Source: an uncultured Clostridium sp. (GTDB lineage Bacteria; Bacillota; Clostridia; TANB77; CAG-508). From it: 44,206 nucleotides of DNA. The notes under the pieces are model-generated. The model was given only the letters and a program-made list of their open reading frames with translations. It was not told the DNA's origin and ran no database searches. Below are positions 27,238 through 34,814 of the stretch, piece by piece. Position numbers and translations under genes: made by a program. Within the stretch, counting starts at the first letter, position 1. The number at the start of each line of letters is the position of its first letter. The stretch is taken from the NCBI GenBank assembly GCA_946495655.1, contig CAMMDS010000012.1, forward strand, positions 1 through 44,206, given 5' to 3'.

Positions 27238-27903
27238 ATGAAAAATTTATTAAAATTTATTAATTTTGGTTTTATTAAACGCTTTTTTGTCGTACTAATT
27301 CTTTTTTGTTTCTTTATATTTATCTCTGCTTTATCATATGTAAATGCAGTATCTGAAGATTTATCAAATAGTGTATTTAGATTACATGTTATAGCAAATA
27401 GTGATAATGCAGAAGATCAAGAATTAAAATATAAAGTTAGAGATAGCGTTTTAGAATATATGAATGAGATTTCTTCTGATTGTTCTTCTAAAGAAGAGGT
27501 TATCTCTCTTGCATATGATTATCAAAATGAATTTAAAAAAATAGCTGAAAACGTAATAAAGGATAATGGTTATAATTATGATGTTAATATCCGAATAGGA
27601 AATTTTGAATTTCCAACTAAAACTTATGGTGATATATCATTTCCTGCCGGAAATTATGATGCGCTAAGAATTGAAATTGGTGAAGCAAAAGGTCAAAATT
27701 GGTGGTGTGTAATGTTTCCTCCATTATGCTTTGTAGATGTAACATCTGGTGTTGTCCCTGATGAATCTAAAGAAGTTATTAAAGATAATTTGAATGAAGA
27801 AGAATATAACTTAATTAGTGATAATGAGAGTTATGATGTAAAATTTAAATTTAGTTTAATAGAATTTTTCAAAGGTATAAATTTCGCTAAAACTTCCAAT
27901 TAA
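27238..27903 (+). CDS. spoIIR: Stage II sporulation protein R
   Basis: SpoIIR is made in the forespore and secreted into the intermembrane space, where it triggers SpoIIGA to process pro-sigma-E in the mother cell. The 221-residue protein has an N-terminal hydrophobic segment (about 15-37) and the family blocks VFRLHVIANSDNAEDQELK and NWWCVMFPPLCFVD. TTGGAGG lies eight bases before the ATG. A terminator follows, so it is monocistronic. A sigma-F promoter is expected from the family, but I could not assign one with confidence. Confidence 0.95.
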   Translation: MKNLLKFINFGFIKRFFVVLILFCFFIFISALSYVNAVSEDLSNSVFRLHVIANSDNAEDQELKYKVRDSVLEYMNEISSDCSSKEEVISLAYDYQNEFKKIAENVIKDNGYNYDVNIRIGNFEFPTKTYGDISFPAGNYDALRIEIGEAKGQNWWCVMFPPLCFVDVTSGVVPDESKEVIKDNLNEEEYNLISDNESYDVKFKFSLIEFFKGINFAKTSN

Positions 27904-27958
27904 TTTCATGTTTTAATTAAGTATTGTATTTTGCAGAAAAATGTGTTATATATTATAG

Positions 27959-27989
27959 ATAGAGTTTAGATACATTAAACTCTATTTTT
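27959..27989 (+). terminator. Terminator of spoIIR
   Basis: A 10-bp perfect stem (ATAGAGTTTA / TAAACTCTAT), 7-nt loop, then TTTTT. Confidence 0.8.
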
Positions 27990-28053
27990 GACTTTAAATA
28001 TAAAATAATAATTTTTATTTAACTATAGATATATAAATATTGGGGGTAGTAAG

Positions 28054-29313
28054 TTGGAAAAGTTAGTAATACACGGAGGAACAAGGTTAAAAGGAGAAGT
28101 AACAATTAGCGGAGCTAAAAATGCAGCTGTTGCTATACTTCCTGCCACATTATTATTAGATGGAATATATACTATTAATAATGTACCTAATATAAGTGAT
28201 GTAAAAATAACATGTGATATTTTGCAAGATTTAGGAGCAAAAATAACTTGGAAAACCAAAAATGAATTAACTATAGATACAAGAGCTGTTAATGGAAAGG
28301 AAGCTCCTTTAGATAAAACAAGTAAATTTAGAGCATCATATTATTTGATTGGTGCAATGCTTGGAAGACGTGGTCAAATAGAAGTTGGACTTCCAGGTGG
28401 CTGTAATTTAGGTGCAAGACCAATTGATCAGCATATAAAAGGATTTGAATTATTAGGTGCTAAAGTTGATGTTGGCCAAGGTAAAATCTCTGCTAAAGCA
28501 AAAAAACTAGTGGGAAATTCAATTTATATGGATGTAGTATCAGTTGGTGCTACTATAAACGTAATGCTTGCAAGTGTTTTGGCTGAAGGAACTACAACTA
28601 TAGATAATGCGGCAAAAGAACCACATATTGTTGATGTTGCAAACTTTTTAAACACAATGGGTGCAGATATTCGTGGTGCTGGTACTGATGTTATAAAAAT
28701 AAATGGAGTTAAAGAATTAAAACATAAGGGTACATATTCTGTCGTTCCTGATCAAATTGAAGCAGGTACATTTATGGCTGCAGCAATAGCTACCAAAGGA
28801 GATATTTTAATTAAAAATTGTATTTCAGAGCATTTGGATTGTATTACTGCTAAAATATTAGAAATTGGAGGAAATGTTGAAGATTTAGGAGATACTATAA
28901 GAGTTTGGACAAATAAAAGACCTGGAAAAGCAAATATAAAAACTCTTCCTTACCCTGGTTTTCCTACAGATATGCAACCTCAAATGGGAGTTGTTTTATC
29001 TATTGCTGAAGGAACTAGTATTATAAACGAAAGTATATGGGAATCAAGATTTCAATATACAAATGAACTCAATAATATGGGGGCTCATATAACAGCTCAA
29101 GGCAAAACAGCTATCTTTGAAGGTGTTAAAGAATTATCAGGTGCACCTGTTTATGCTAGTGATTTAAGAGCTGGTGCAGCACTTCTAATTGCTGGTATTG
29201 TAGCCAAAGGTACAACAGAATTATATAATATTAATCACATAGATAGAGGATACGAACAAATAGAAGAGAAATTCAAAAGTTTAGGAGCATTAATAGAAAG
29301 AGTAGATGAATAA
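28054..29313 (+). CDS. murA: UDP-N-acetylglucosamine 1-carboxyvinyltransferase
   Basis: MurA carries out the first committed step of peptidoglycan synthesis, adding enolpyruvate from PEP to UDP-GlcNAc. The 419-residue protein begins LVIHGGTRLKGEVTISGAKNA with the substrate-binding Lys-Asn pair. The catalytic loop is PGGCNLGARPID, with Cys117; this cysteine is the fosfomycin target, so the enzyme should be sensitive. The start is TTG, with GGGGGTAG upstream. It is followed closely by yycJ and rlmH on the same strand, with gaps of 49 and 81 bases, suggesting one operon. Confidence 0.97.
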   Translation: MEKLVIHGGTRLKGEVTISGAKNAAVAILPATLLLDGIYTINNVPNISDVKITCDILQDLGAKITWKTKNELTIDTRAVNGKEAPLDKTSKFRASYYLIGAMLGRRGQIEVGLPGGCNLGARPIDQHIKGFELLGAKVDVGQGKISAKAKKLVGNSIYMDVVSVGATINVMLASVLAEGTTTIDNAAKEPHIVDVANFLNTMGADIRGAGTDVIKINGVKELKHKGTYSVVPDQIEAGTFMAAAIATKGDILIKNCISEHLDCITAKILEIGGNVEDLGDTIRVWTNKRPGKANIKTLPYPGFPTDMQPQMGVVLSIAEGTSIINESIWESRFQYTNELNNMGAHITAQGKTAIFEGVKELSGAPVYASDLRAGAALLIAGIVAKGTTELYNINHIDRGYEQIEEKFKSLGALIERVDE

Positions 29314-29362
29314 ATTTTTATAGAATAATCACATATGAATAATTTAAGTACTGGAGATTTTT

Positions 29363-30154
29363 ATGTTTAATTTTTATAGTTTATATAGTGGAAGTTCTGG
29401 TAACTCATTACTTGTAGAAACTTCTAATACAAAAATATTAATTGATGCAGGTGAAAGTAGTAAAAAAATTTCTTCTGCACTTTCTTCATTGGATATAAAT
29501 CCAAATGATATAGATGCTATTCTTGTAACACATGAACATAATGATCATATAAGAGGATTAGGAACATTTTCAAAAAAATATAATGTACCGGTATTTGCAA
29601 ATACCAAAACTTGGGATGCAATGCCTGAGCAATCTATAAAAATAAATGAAAAAAATATAAAAAGTTTCACTATTGAAGAAAATTTTGAAATAGGAGATTT
29701 AAAAATTCATCCTTTTAAAATTCCTCATGATGCAGCAAACCCTTGTGGATTTAATATTATACATAATAACAAAAAAATAAGTATAGCAACTGATATCGGC
29801 CATATGACATCTAATATAGCACACAAATTAGAAGATAGTATTTTTGTTTTATTGGAATCAAATTATGACCCAGATGTTTTAAAATATTCACGTTATCCAT
29901 ATTTGCTAAAACAAAGAATAGCTGGTCCAAATGGTCATTTAGCAAATATAGATGCAGGAAAGACAATTTCTTTTTTGATGAATAGTGGCTTAAAAGAGGT
30001 AATGCTTGGTCATTTAAGTAAAGAAAATAATTTTCCTGAACTTGCATATAAAACAGTGGTAAATGAATTAATAGAAAATAAAATGGATTGTGATAAAATT
30101 AAAATTAAAGTTGCAAATAGAAGTTTTCCTAGTGAGTTAATAAGAGTAGGATAA
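29363..30154 (+). CDS. yycJ: YycJ/WalJ-type metallo-beta-lactamase-fold exonuclease
   Basis: A 263-residue MBL-fold protein beginning SLYSGSSGNSLLVET, the YycJ hallmark. The metal motif is THEHNDHIRG (HxHxDH), with a further His in FKIPHDAANP, an Asp in SIATDIGH and GHLSKENN near the end. YycJ/WalJ of Bacillus is a 5'-3' DNA exonuclease linked to mismatch repair and adjacent to the WalRK cell-wall system in many Firmicutes. CTGGAG precedes the ATG. Here walRK is absent, but rlmH follows, as in the end of the B. subtilis wal region. Confidence 0.92.
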   Translation: MFNFYSLYSGSSGNSLLVETSNTKILIDAGESSKKISSALSSLDINPNDIDAILVTHEHNDHIRGLGTFSKKYNVPVFANTKTWDAMPEQSIKINEKNIKSFTIEENFEIGDLKIHPFKIPHDAANPCGFNIIHNNKKISIATDIGHMTSNIAHKLEDSIFVLLESNYDPDVLKYSRYPYLLKQRIAGPNGHLANIDAGKTISFLMNSGLKEVMLGHLSKENNFPELAYKTVVNELIENKMDCDKIKIKVANRSFPSELIRVG

Positions 30155-30235
30155 ATTATATTTTAATGGTAAATAGCAACTTTAAAAACAATATTAAAAT
30201 AATAAAATATTAAAATATTTCTAAAAGAGGTTTAC

Positions 30236-30712
30236 ATGATTCACATTAATCTAGTTTGTATTGGAAAAATAAAAGAAGATTATTTAAAAAACGCTATAAC
30301 TGAATATTCTAAAAGACTTTCTAAGTATTGTAAGCTAAATATTATTGAACTTAATGATGAAGCAATCCCAGATAACTTAAGTGATAAAATGACTGAAAAT
30401 ATAAAAAACCTTGAGGGATCGAGAATTCTTTCAAATATAAAAAATAGTTATATAATCTCCTTAGATTTAAGAGGTAAACAATATTCCTCTGAAGAATTTT
30501 CCAACAAATTAGAAAATATATCTATAAGTAATAGTTCCATCACTTTTATAATTGGAGGTTCTCTTGGCCTATCTAAAAATGTTATTGAAAGTTCCAATGA
30601 GTTAATAAGTTTTTCAAAGATGACTTTTCCTCATCAATTAATTCGAGTATTTTTATTAGAACAATTATTTAGAGCTTTTAAAATACAAAATAATGAAAAA
30701 TATCATAGATAA
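30236..30712 (+). CDS. rlmH: 23S rRNA (pseudouridine1915-N3)-methyltransferase
   Basis: RlmH is a SPOUT-class enzyme that methylates pseudouridine 1915 in helix 69 of 23S rRNA on assembled 70S ribosomes. The 158-residue protein has the knot motifs FIIGGSLGLS and the C-terminal MTFPHQLIRVFLLEQLFRA, ending in the conserved YHR. AAAGAGG precedes the ATG. The length is standard. It is the last gene of the murA-yycJ-rlmH run; the htrA gene found between yycJ and rlmH in B. subtilis is missing. Confidence 0.96.
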   Translation: MIHINLVCIGKIKEDYLKNAITEYSKRLSKYCKLNIIELNDEAIPDNLSDKMTENIKNLEGSRILSNIKNSYIISLDLRGKQYSSEEFSNKLENISISNSSITFIIGGSLGLSKNVIESSNELISFSKMTFPHQLIRVFLLEQLFRAFKIQNNEKYHR

Positions 30713-30764
30713 TAAATTTCAATTTTTATTTTATTTAAGATTTTTATAATTTATTATATATTAA

Positions 30765-30954
30765 TTGTAGAGGAAATTTTAATATATTACAAAAAAGGAA
30801 AGAGATTTTTTATTATAGGGATAAATAAACATGAATAAATTTATTTTAGAAGAGCTGATAATAAAATTTTTTATTTTACTTTTTCTTTTAATTATTTACT
30901 TTTTTAATTTTTTCTTTTCGGGGGCGAAATAATTAAAAAATATTTCCTCTACAA
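30765..30954. repeat. 13-bp inverted repeat enclosing the 33-codon ORF
   Basis: Left arm 30765-30777 and right arm 30942-30954 are perfect complements and contain four G-C pairs in DNA that is otherwise almost pure A/T. The distance between arms is 164 bases. Either a long-range RNA helix or remnant terminal repeats would explain it. Confidence 0.65.
30831..30932 (+). CDS. Possible 33-residue single-helix membrane peptide
   Basis: The frame starts MNKFILEELIIKF, continues as a run of Phe, Ile, Leu and Tyr for about 17 residues, and ends FFFSGAK. It would be a single membrane helix with a short polar tail. The ribosome binding site is weak: AGGGAT is ten bases upstream, and the better AAAGGAAAGAG is nearly 30 bases away. 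AT-rich DNA easily yields such hydrophobic frames by chance, so coding is uncertain. In its favour are the framing inverted repeat and the unusual GC-richer end (TCGGGGGCGAAATAA). It may instead be part of a non-coding RNA. Confidence 0.35.
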   Translation: MNKFILEELIIKFFILLFLLIIYFFNFFFSGAK

Positions 30955-30982
30955 GATTAAAAACTTTTATTAATAAATTTTA

Positions 30983-31035
30983 ATAGTTTATAATTATTTT
31001 TTTACAAAAAAGTTATTATAGACTATTTTTTATTT
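30983..31035 (+). terminator. Terminator of the plus-strand mini-unit
   Basis: A 12-bp stem with one G-T pair (ATAGTTTATAAT at 30983-30994 with ATTATAGACTAT at 31015-31026), a 20-nt loop, then TTTTTATTTTTTTT. The right arm covers the stop codon of the minus-strand peptide gene. Confidence 0.7.
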
Positions 31036-31123
31036 TTTTTATTAATTTTCTTGATAAAATTTTTTCGAGTATTTTTTTAGTGATAAAAAATAAGATAATA
31101 AATATTAAGATTTTAAAAAACAT
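31016..31123 (-). CDS. 35-residue toxin-like membrane peptide
   Basis: The peptide starts MFFKILIFIILFFI, a short membrane helix, and ends in a 21-residue tail with eight Lys/Arg and one Glu. This head-and-tail design is shared by type I toxins of Firmicutes (TxpA/BsrG and clostridial CD-type toxins), though I see no direct sequence match. Three signals support a real gene: a consensus promoter at 31178-31206, AAAGGA six bases before the ATG, and a stop inside a hairpin shared with an opposing RNA. The gene stands between rlmH and spmB. Identity as a toxin is inference from size, composition and layout. Confidence 0.55.
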   Translation of the reverse strand: MFFKILIFIILFFITKKILEKILSRKLIKKIKNSL

Positions 31124-31177
31124 TTAAATTCCTTTAAATTCTATTGATTTAATTTATTTGAAATAATTTATGTTTAC

Positions 31178-31206
31178 ATTTTAATACCTTTTATTTAATT
31201 TGTCAA
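31178..31206 (-). promoter_or_regulatory. Sigma-A promoter of the 35-residue peptide gene
   Basis: Minus strand: TTGACA (31206-31201), exactly 17 nt, TAAAAT (31183-31178). It sits nine bases beyond the spmB stop and about 50 bases before the peptide ATG, so it serves nothing else. Confidence 0.75.
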
Positions 31207-31214
31207 CAAAAACT

Positions 31215-31745
31215 TTATGACAAAATTCGACATATAATTGTTGATGCTACCATTCCAGCTACATCTGCTGCTAATGCTGCAAATAAAATTCCTCTTGTCT
31301 TTTTTATTCCAACTGCACTTGTATAAATAGCTATCGTATAAAAAGTGGTTTCTGTAGATCCCATAATTGTTGATGTGATTAATCCTGTTAAAGTATCTAC
31401 TCCATAATTTTGCATTATATCAACTGCCACAGCCATAGAAGCACTTCCAGAAATTGGTCTTAAAATAGCAAGAGGCATTATTTGACTTGGTATTTCCAAT
31501 AAATTTGTAAGAGGAGTTATTAAATTAACAATTAAATCAATTAATCCCGAACTCCTTAATGCTCCCACTGCTAAAAAAATTCCAATTAGCGTTGGAAACA
31601 TTTTAAATACAATTTCTATTCCTTCTTTGCTACCATTTAAAAATGTATCAAAAACTTTGTTTTTTTCTTTTAAACCATATAAAATAATTAGAATAATAAT
31701 AACTGGAATTGCTGCACTAGATATATAATTTATTACATTTGTCAT
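31215..31745 (-). CDS. spmB: Spore maturation protein B
   Basis: SpmA and SpmB are membrane proteins needed for proper dehydration of the spore core. The 176-residue protein is hydrophobic, with the Gate (nucleoside-recognition) domain: FPTLIGIFLAVGALRSSG, then RPISGSASMAV and STIMGSTETTFYTIA, which are hallmarks of SpmB. Its ATG immediately follows the spmA stop codon, with no spacer, so the two are translationally coupled. dacB, the B. subtilis partner upstream of spmAB, is not here. Confidence 0.95.
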   Translation of the reverse strand: MTNVINYISSAAIPVIIILIILYGLKEKNKVFDTFLNGSKEGIEIVFKMFPTLIGIFLAVGALRSSGLIDLIVNLITPLTNLLEIPSQIMPLAILRPISGSASMAVAVDIMQNYGVDTLTGLITSTIMGSTETTFYTIAIYTSAVGIKKTRGILFAALAADVAGMVASTIICRILS

Positions 31746-32333
31746 TTATTTCACCTTTTTTATTAATAATTTTGTAAATGCAATACCTACAATTGCTGCA
31801 ATAATAGTGGCTATCCATACCGGAATGATTATAGAAGTTGGATTTTGAGAATTTAGAGAGGTTCTTATTGCTATAACATTTGTGGGTATTAGTTGAATTG
31901 ATGCTGTATTTATTACAATAAACATCATCATTGGATTAGAAAGCGTATCTTTTTTTTCATTATCTTTTTGCATTGTTTTCATTGCTTTTATTCCAAGTGG
32001 TGTTGCTGCATTTCCTAATCCTAAAATATTTGCTATCATATTCATGGATATTTCTTGTTTAGCAATTTCATTATTTTTTAAATCTGGAAACAAAAAAGTA
32101 ATCAATGGCTTTAATAATTTTGTCATTTTATTTATTAAACTTGTTTGTTTTGCAATCTCCATAATTCCATTCCATAAACTAATAGTTCCAAGAAATGTAA
32201 TTGAAAGTTCTACAGCATCTGAAAGAGATTCAAAAATCCCTGTATTTACTTCATTTACTTTTCCAGAAATTAATGCATATACAAAAGATAAAATAATAAA
32301 AATTGGCCATAATATATTTAGCATACTTTTCAC
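31746..32333 (-). CDS. spmA: Spore maturation protein A
   Basis: A 195-residue membrane protein of the same fold as SpmB. Recognisable blocks are SGKVNEVNTGIFESLSDAVELSITFLG, NIMLGLGNAATPLGIKAMK-like text (here NILGLGNAATPLGIKAMK) and FIVINTASIQLIPTNVIAIR. AGGTGAAAAGT precedes the ATG. It is the first gene of a two-gene spmAB operon that runs divergently from abrB. A mother-cell sigma-E promoter is expected from the family, but I found no convincing match. Confidence 0.95.
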   Translation of the reverse strand: MKSMLNILWPIFIILSFVYALISGKVNEVNTGIFESLSDAVELSITFLGTISLWNGIMEIAKQTSLINKMTKLLKPLITFLFPDLKNNEIAKQEISMNMIANILGLGNAATPLGIKAMKTMQKDNEKKDTLSNPMMMFIVINTASIQLIPTNVIAIRTSLNSQNPTSIIIPVWIATIIAAIVGIAFTKLLIKKVK

Positions 32334-32390
32334 CTATTTTATATTATTCTATTAAAATTTTTTTATGATTTTTTCTCTAATGTAGTATTT

Positions 32391-32477
32391 TGTCGAACGA
32401 TTTTAAAACTTTGTGAATGCTTTTTATTGCGTTTTCTATTTATTTATGTTATTATAATTATAGATTTTTTTGTCGAA
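32391..32477 (+). promoter_or_regulatory. Two Spo0A boxes around the abrB promoter
   Basis: Exact TGTCGAA heptamers at 32391-32397 and 32471-32477 flank a TATAAT (-10, 32453-32458). The second box lies 13 bases after the -10, the position from which Spo0A~P represses abrB in B. subtilis. A good -35 is lacking (TTGCGT at a 20-nt spacing is the best). Confidence 0.65.
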
Positions 32478-32500
32478 TTTTGTATGTTGGGGAGGTTTTT

Positions 32501-32755
32501 ATGAAATCGACGGGAATTGTTAGAAGAGTTGATGAGCTAGGTAGAGTTGTTATTCCAATTGAGATAAGAAACAAATTTGGTATCGCAGAAAAAGATCCAA
32601 TTGAAATATATGTAGATGGTTCAAATATTATACTAAAGAAATATGAACAAAATTGTATTTTTTGCGGAAATACAAAAAATTTATCAGAATATAAAGGGAA
32701 ACTTATATGTGATAAATGCTCAGAACAAATCTCAAAGAATATTTCAAATAATTAG
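32501..32755 (+). CDS. abrB: AbrB-family transition-state regulator
   Basis: An 84-residue DNA-binding protein. The swapped-hairpin AbrB domain is nearly identical to that of B. subtilis AbrB: MKSTGIVRRVDELGRVVIPI, then EKDPIEIYVDG and IILKKY. The C-terminal part carries two CxxC pairs (CIFC and CDKC), a zinc-ribbon-like tail common in clostridial AbrB. I start it at the ATG at 32501, seven bases after GGGGAGG, not at a longer upstream frame. AbrB represses stationary-phase and sporulation genes during growth; the Spo0A boxes at its promoter fit this role. It is convergent with rsmI, as in B. subtilis where abrB faces yabC. Confidence 0.95.
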   Translation: MKSTGIVRRVDELGRVVIPIEIRNKFGIAEKDPIEIYVDGSNIILKKYEQNCIFCGNTKNLSEYKGKLICDKCSEQISKNISNN

Positions 32756-32775
32756 TTTTTCAACTGTTAAAGATG

Positions 32776-32827
32776 CAATAAAAAACTTTTAAGTTTTCAT
32801 TGTTTTTACTTAAAAGTTTTGTTATTG
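32776..32827. terminator. Bidirectional terminator between abrB and rsmI
   Basis: A 13-bp perfect stem (AAAACTTTTAAGT / ACTTAAAAGTTTT) with a flanking CAATA / TATTG pairing. It sits between convergent genes. Confidence 0.8.
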
Positions 32828-32849
32828 TATTATTTTGTGTTTTTTAATA

Positions 32850-33680
32850 TTAAATAAATTGCTTATATATTTCATTTTTAGGAACATTTTTATTCTTTGC
32901 AATTCGCTTAATTATATCTTTTTTATTCATTCCTTGAGCTTCATATATTTTATACTGTTCTTCTATCGTTTTATTAGATATATCTTCAGAATCCACATCT
33001 TGTTGGTTGTTTAAATCTAATAAAATTACGTATTCACCTTTAATTGTCTCTTTTTCATTTAATTCTGATATAATATTACTTATTTTTTCTCTTATAAATT
33101 CTTCATGAATTTTAGTAATCTCTTTTGCAATTACACAATCTATATCTCCAATATGTTTTAAAATATCATTTAAAGTTTTTATTAATTTATGCGGAGCTTC
33201 ATATAAAATGACCGTTTTATTTTCTTTTTTTATTTTGCTAAAAACATTTTCCCTGTTTTTTTTATTTAATGGTAAAAAACCATAAAAAGAAAATTCCTTT
33301 GTGTTTAAACCTGAAGCAATTAAACTATTAATTAAAGCACATGCTCCTGGTATTGGAATTATTTCTATTTTATTTTTTATTGCTTCTTTAACAATTTCTT
33401 CTCCAGGATCCGATATTCCGGGTGTCCCAGCATCTGAAACAATCGCAATATTTTTTCCATCAAGTAATTTATCTATTAATATCTCTGATTTTATTTCTTC
33501 ATTATGCCTATGATAGCTAATTAATGGTTTATTTATTTCATAATAATTTAATAATTTTAATGTATGCCTTGTATCTTCTGCTGCTATAATGTCAACTTCT
33601 TTTAATACATTAATTGCTCTAAAAGTAATGTCCTCTAAGTTTCCTATTGGTGTTGCTACTAAATATAGTTTTCCTGACAT
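32850..33680 (-). CDS. rsmI: 16S rRNA 2'-O-ribose C1402 methyltransferase
   Basis: RsmI methylates the ribose of C1402 in the decoding centre of 16S rRNA. The 276-residue protein begins GKLYLVATPIGNLEDITFRA, then AAEDTRHTLKLL, VSDAGTPGISDPGE and IPIPGACALINSLIASG, all standard RsmI blocks. I use the ATG at 33680 with GGAG seven bases upstream instead of a TTG four codons earlier. It lies 61 bases after trmN6 on the same strand. The GIY-YIG gene yazA, which separates these two in B. subtilis, is absent. Confidence 0.96.
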   Translation of the reverse strand: MSGKLYLVATPIGNLEDITFRAINVLKEVDIIAAEDTRHTLKLLNYYEINKPLISYHRHNEEIKSEILIDKLLDGKNIAIVSDAGTPGISDPGEEIVKEAIKNKIEIIPIPGACALINSLIASGLNTKEFSFYGFLPLNKKNRENVFSKIKKENKTVILYEAPHKLIKTLNDILKHIGDIDCVIAKEITKIHEEFIREKISNIISELNEKETIKGEYVILLDLNNQQDVDSEDISNKTIEEQYKIYEAQGMNKKDIIKRIAKNKNVPKNEIYKQFI

Positions 33681-33741
33681 AATATTCTCCAATCTAAAAT
33701 TTCATTTTTTAATTTATTATCTATTTTACATACTTGTTTTT

Positions 33742-34494
33742 TTATTTATTTTTATCATATATTTTATAAATTTCTTCTGTGTAATTTCCATTTTGATTAT
33801 AAATTATTAGTGGCTTTTCTATTTTTAAAAATGGTTTTGCATTTTTTATCCCTTTAATTAATACCAATGTAGGTGCTTTATCTATATATGAATATACAAA
33901 TCTTATTTTCTTTGGTTCTAATTTATATTTTCTTAATAAATCTATAATATCTACTAATCTATCAGGTCTATGTACCATATATATAGTGCCTTTATCTTTT
34001 AATAAATATTTCGATGTTTTTATAAAATCTTCTAAATTTGCAGTAACTTCATGTCTAGAAATATATTTATACTCACTTTCATTCACTTTTCCTGTATTTA
34101 TTTTTTTATATGGTGGATTAGAAATTACAAAATCAAAGCTTTCTCTTTTTAAAGAGCTATAATTTCCATCAATTATATTTTTTATATTAATATTTATTAT
34201 TTCAATCTTTTGTTGCAAATCATTTAATTTTACGCTTCTTTTTGCCATATTTGCAACATCTTTTTGTATTTCTACTCCAATTATTTTATTTAATTTAGTT
34301 TTAGAAGCAAGTAAAATACTAATAATTCCTGTACCTGTTCCCAAATCAACTCCATAAGATTCTGTTTTTATATCTCTTGCAAAGTCTGAAATTAATACAC
34401 TATCTATTCCAAAACAAAATCCATTTTTATTCTGAATTATTTTTAAATTATTATATTCTAAATCATCTATTTTCTCATTTTCTTTTAAATCCAT
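33742..34494 (-). CDS. trmN6: tRNA1(Val) (adenine37-N6)-methyltransferase
   Basis: A SAM-dependent N6-adenine methyltransferase (YabB in B. subtilis). The 250-residue protein has the SAM-binding motif VDLGTGTGIISILLA and the catalytic NPPY motif in FVISNPPYKK. The N-terminus, IIQNKNGFCFGIDSVLISDFA, is typical of the family. The start is the ATG at 34494, since AGAGGTATAAAGTG precedes it. Target A37 of tRNA-Val is from characterised relatives. The neighbourhood (abrB, rsmI, trmN6) is conserved in Firmicutes. Confidence 0.92.
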   Translation of the reverse strand: MDLKENEKIDDLEYNNLKIIQNKNGFCFGIDSVLISDFARDIKTESYGVDLGTGTGIISILLASKTKLNKIIGVEIQKDVANMAKRSVKLNDLQQKIEIININIKNIIDGNYSSLKRESFDFVISNPPYKKINTGKVNESEYKYISRHEVTANLEDFIKTSKYLLKDKGTIYMVHRPDRLVDIIDLLRKYKLEPKKIRFVYSYIDKAPTLVLIKGIKNAKPFLKIEKPLIIYNQNGNYTEEIYKIYDKNK

Positions 34495-34618
34495 CACTTT
34501 ATACCTCTACCTTACATATTATATATTAATTTTATTACTAAATCAAGATTAACATAAAGTAAAGGTTCTTTTAACACTTATTTACTATTTTAATATTCTT
34601 TCGAAGGGATTGAGTAAA

Positions 34619-34765
34619 ATGGAAAATAAATCATCAGATAAAAAAAAAATTGATTTTAAATGCAAAAAAGAAAATGCTATTAACTCCTTATTTGAAGTTG
34701 AACATTTTCTTTGTAATTTGAAAAAGATTTGCAATGCTTTTGATTTATATAAAATATTAAAATAA
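34619..34765 (+). CDS. Unknown 48-residue cysteine-containing protein
   Basis: A small gene: the frame starts MENKSSDKKKIDFKCKKENA and continues with a helix around SLFEVEHFLCNLKKICNAFD, ending YKILK. It has three cysteines (15, 32, 38), a basic first third and an amphipathic second half. GAAGGGA lies nine bases before the ATG. Unlike chance frames in this DNA it is not a run of Phe/Ile/Leu but has mixed, helix-compatible composition. It is convergent with gerM and divergent from trmN6. I do not recognise the family; small proteins of this kind are common among spore-former genes, but that is only context. Confidence 0.55.
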   Translation: MENKSSDKKKIDFKCKKENAINSLFEVEHFLCNLKKICNAFDLYKILK

Positions 34766-34814
34766 TTAATAATATCTAATTTAGATATCAAAAAATTTAT
34801 TAATAAAGTATATT

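Larger units (their letters stand above)
30745..31035 (+). ncRNA. Candidate structured plus-strand RNA (possible antitoxin RNA)
   Basis: A TATAAT at 30745-30750 (no good -35) would start an RNA near 30757. Its first bases hold TTGTAGAGGAAAT (30765-30777), the exact complement of ATTTCCTCTACAA (30942-30954), so the RNA can close on itself. It ends at a hairpin with a long T-run (30983-31035), which overlaps the 3' end of the 35-residue peptide gene on the other strand. This is the geometry of convergent type I antitoxin RNAs such as RatA. A 33-codon ORF (30831-30932) lies inside. The RNA itself is predicted, not proven. Confidence 0.4.

Noticed and set aside
28023-28259. Minus-strand frame opposite the start of murA
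   Set aside because: Antisense shadow of murA with no independent start signal.
31226-31232. TTCGACA (Spo0A-box complement) near the spmB 3' end
   Set aside because: It lies within the spmB coding sequence and fits no promoter; chance is the simpler explanation.
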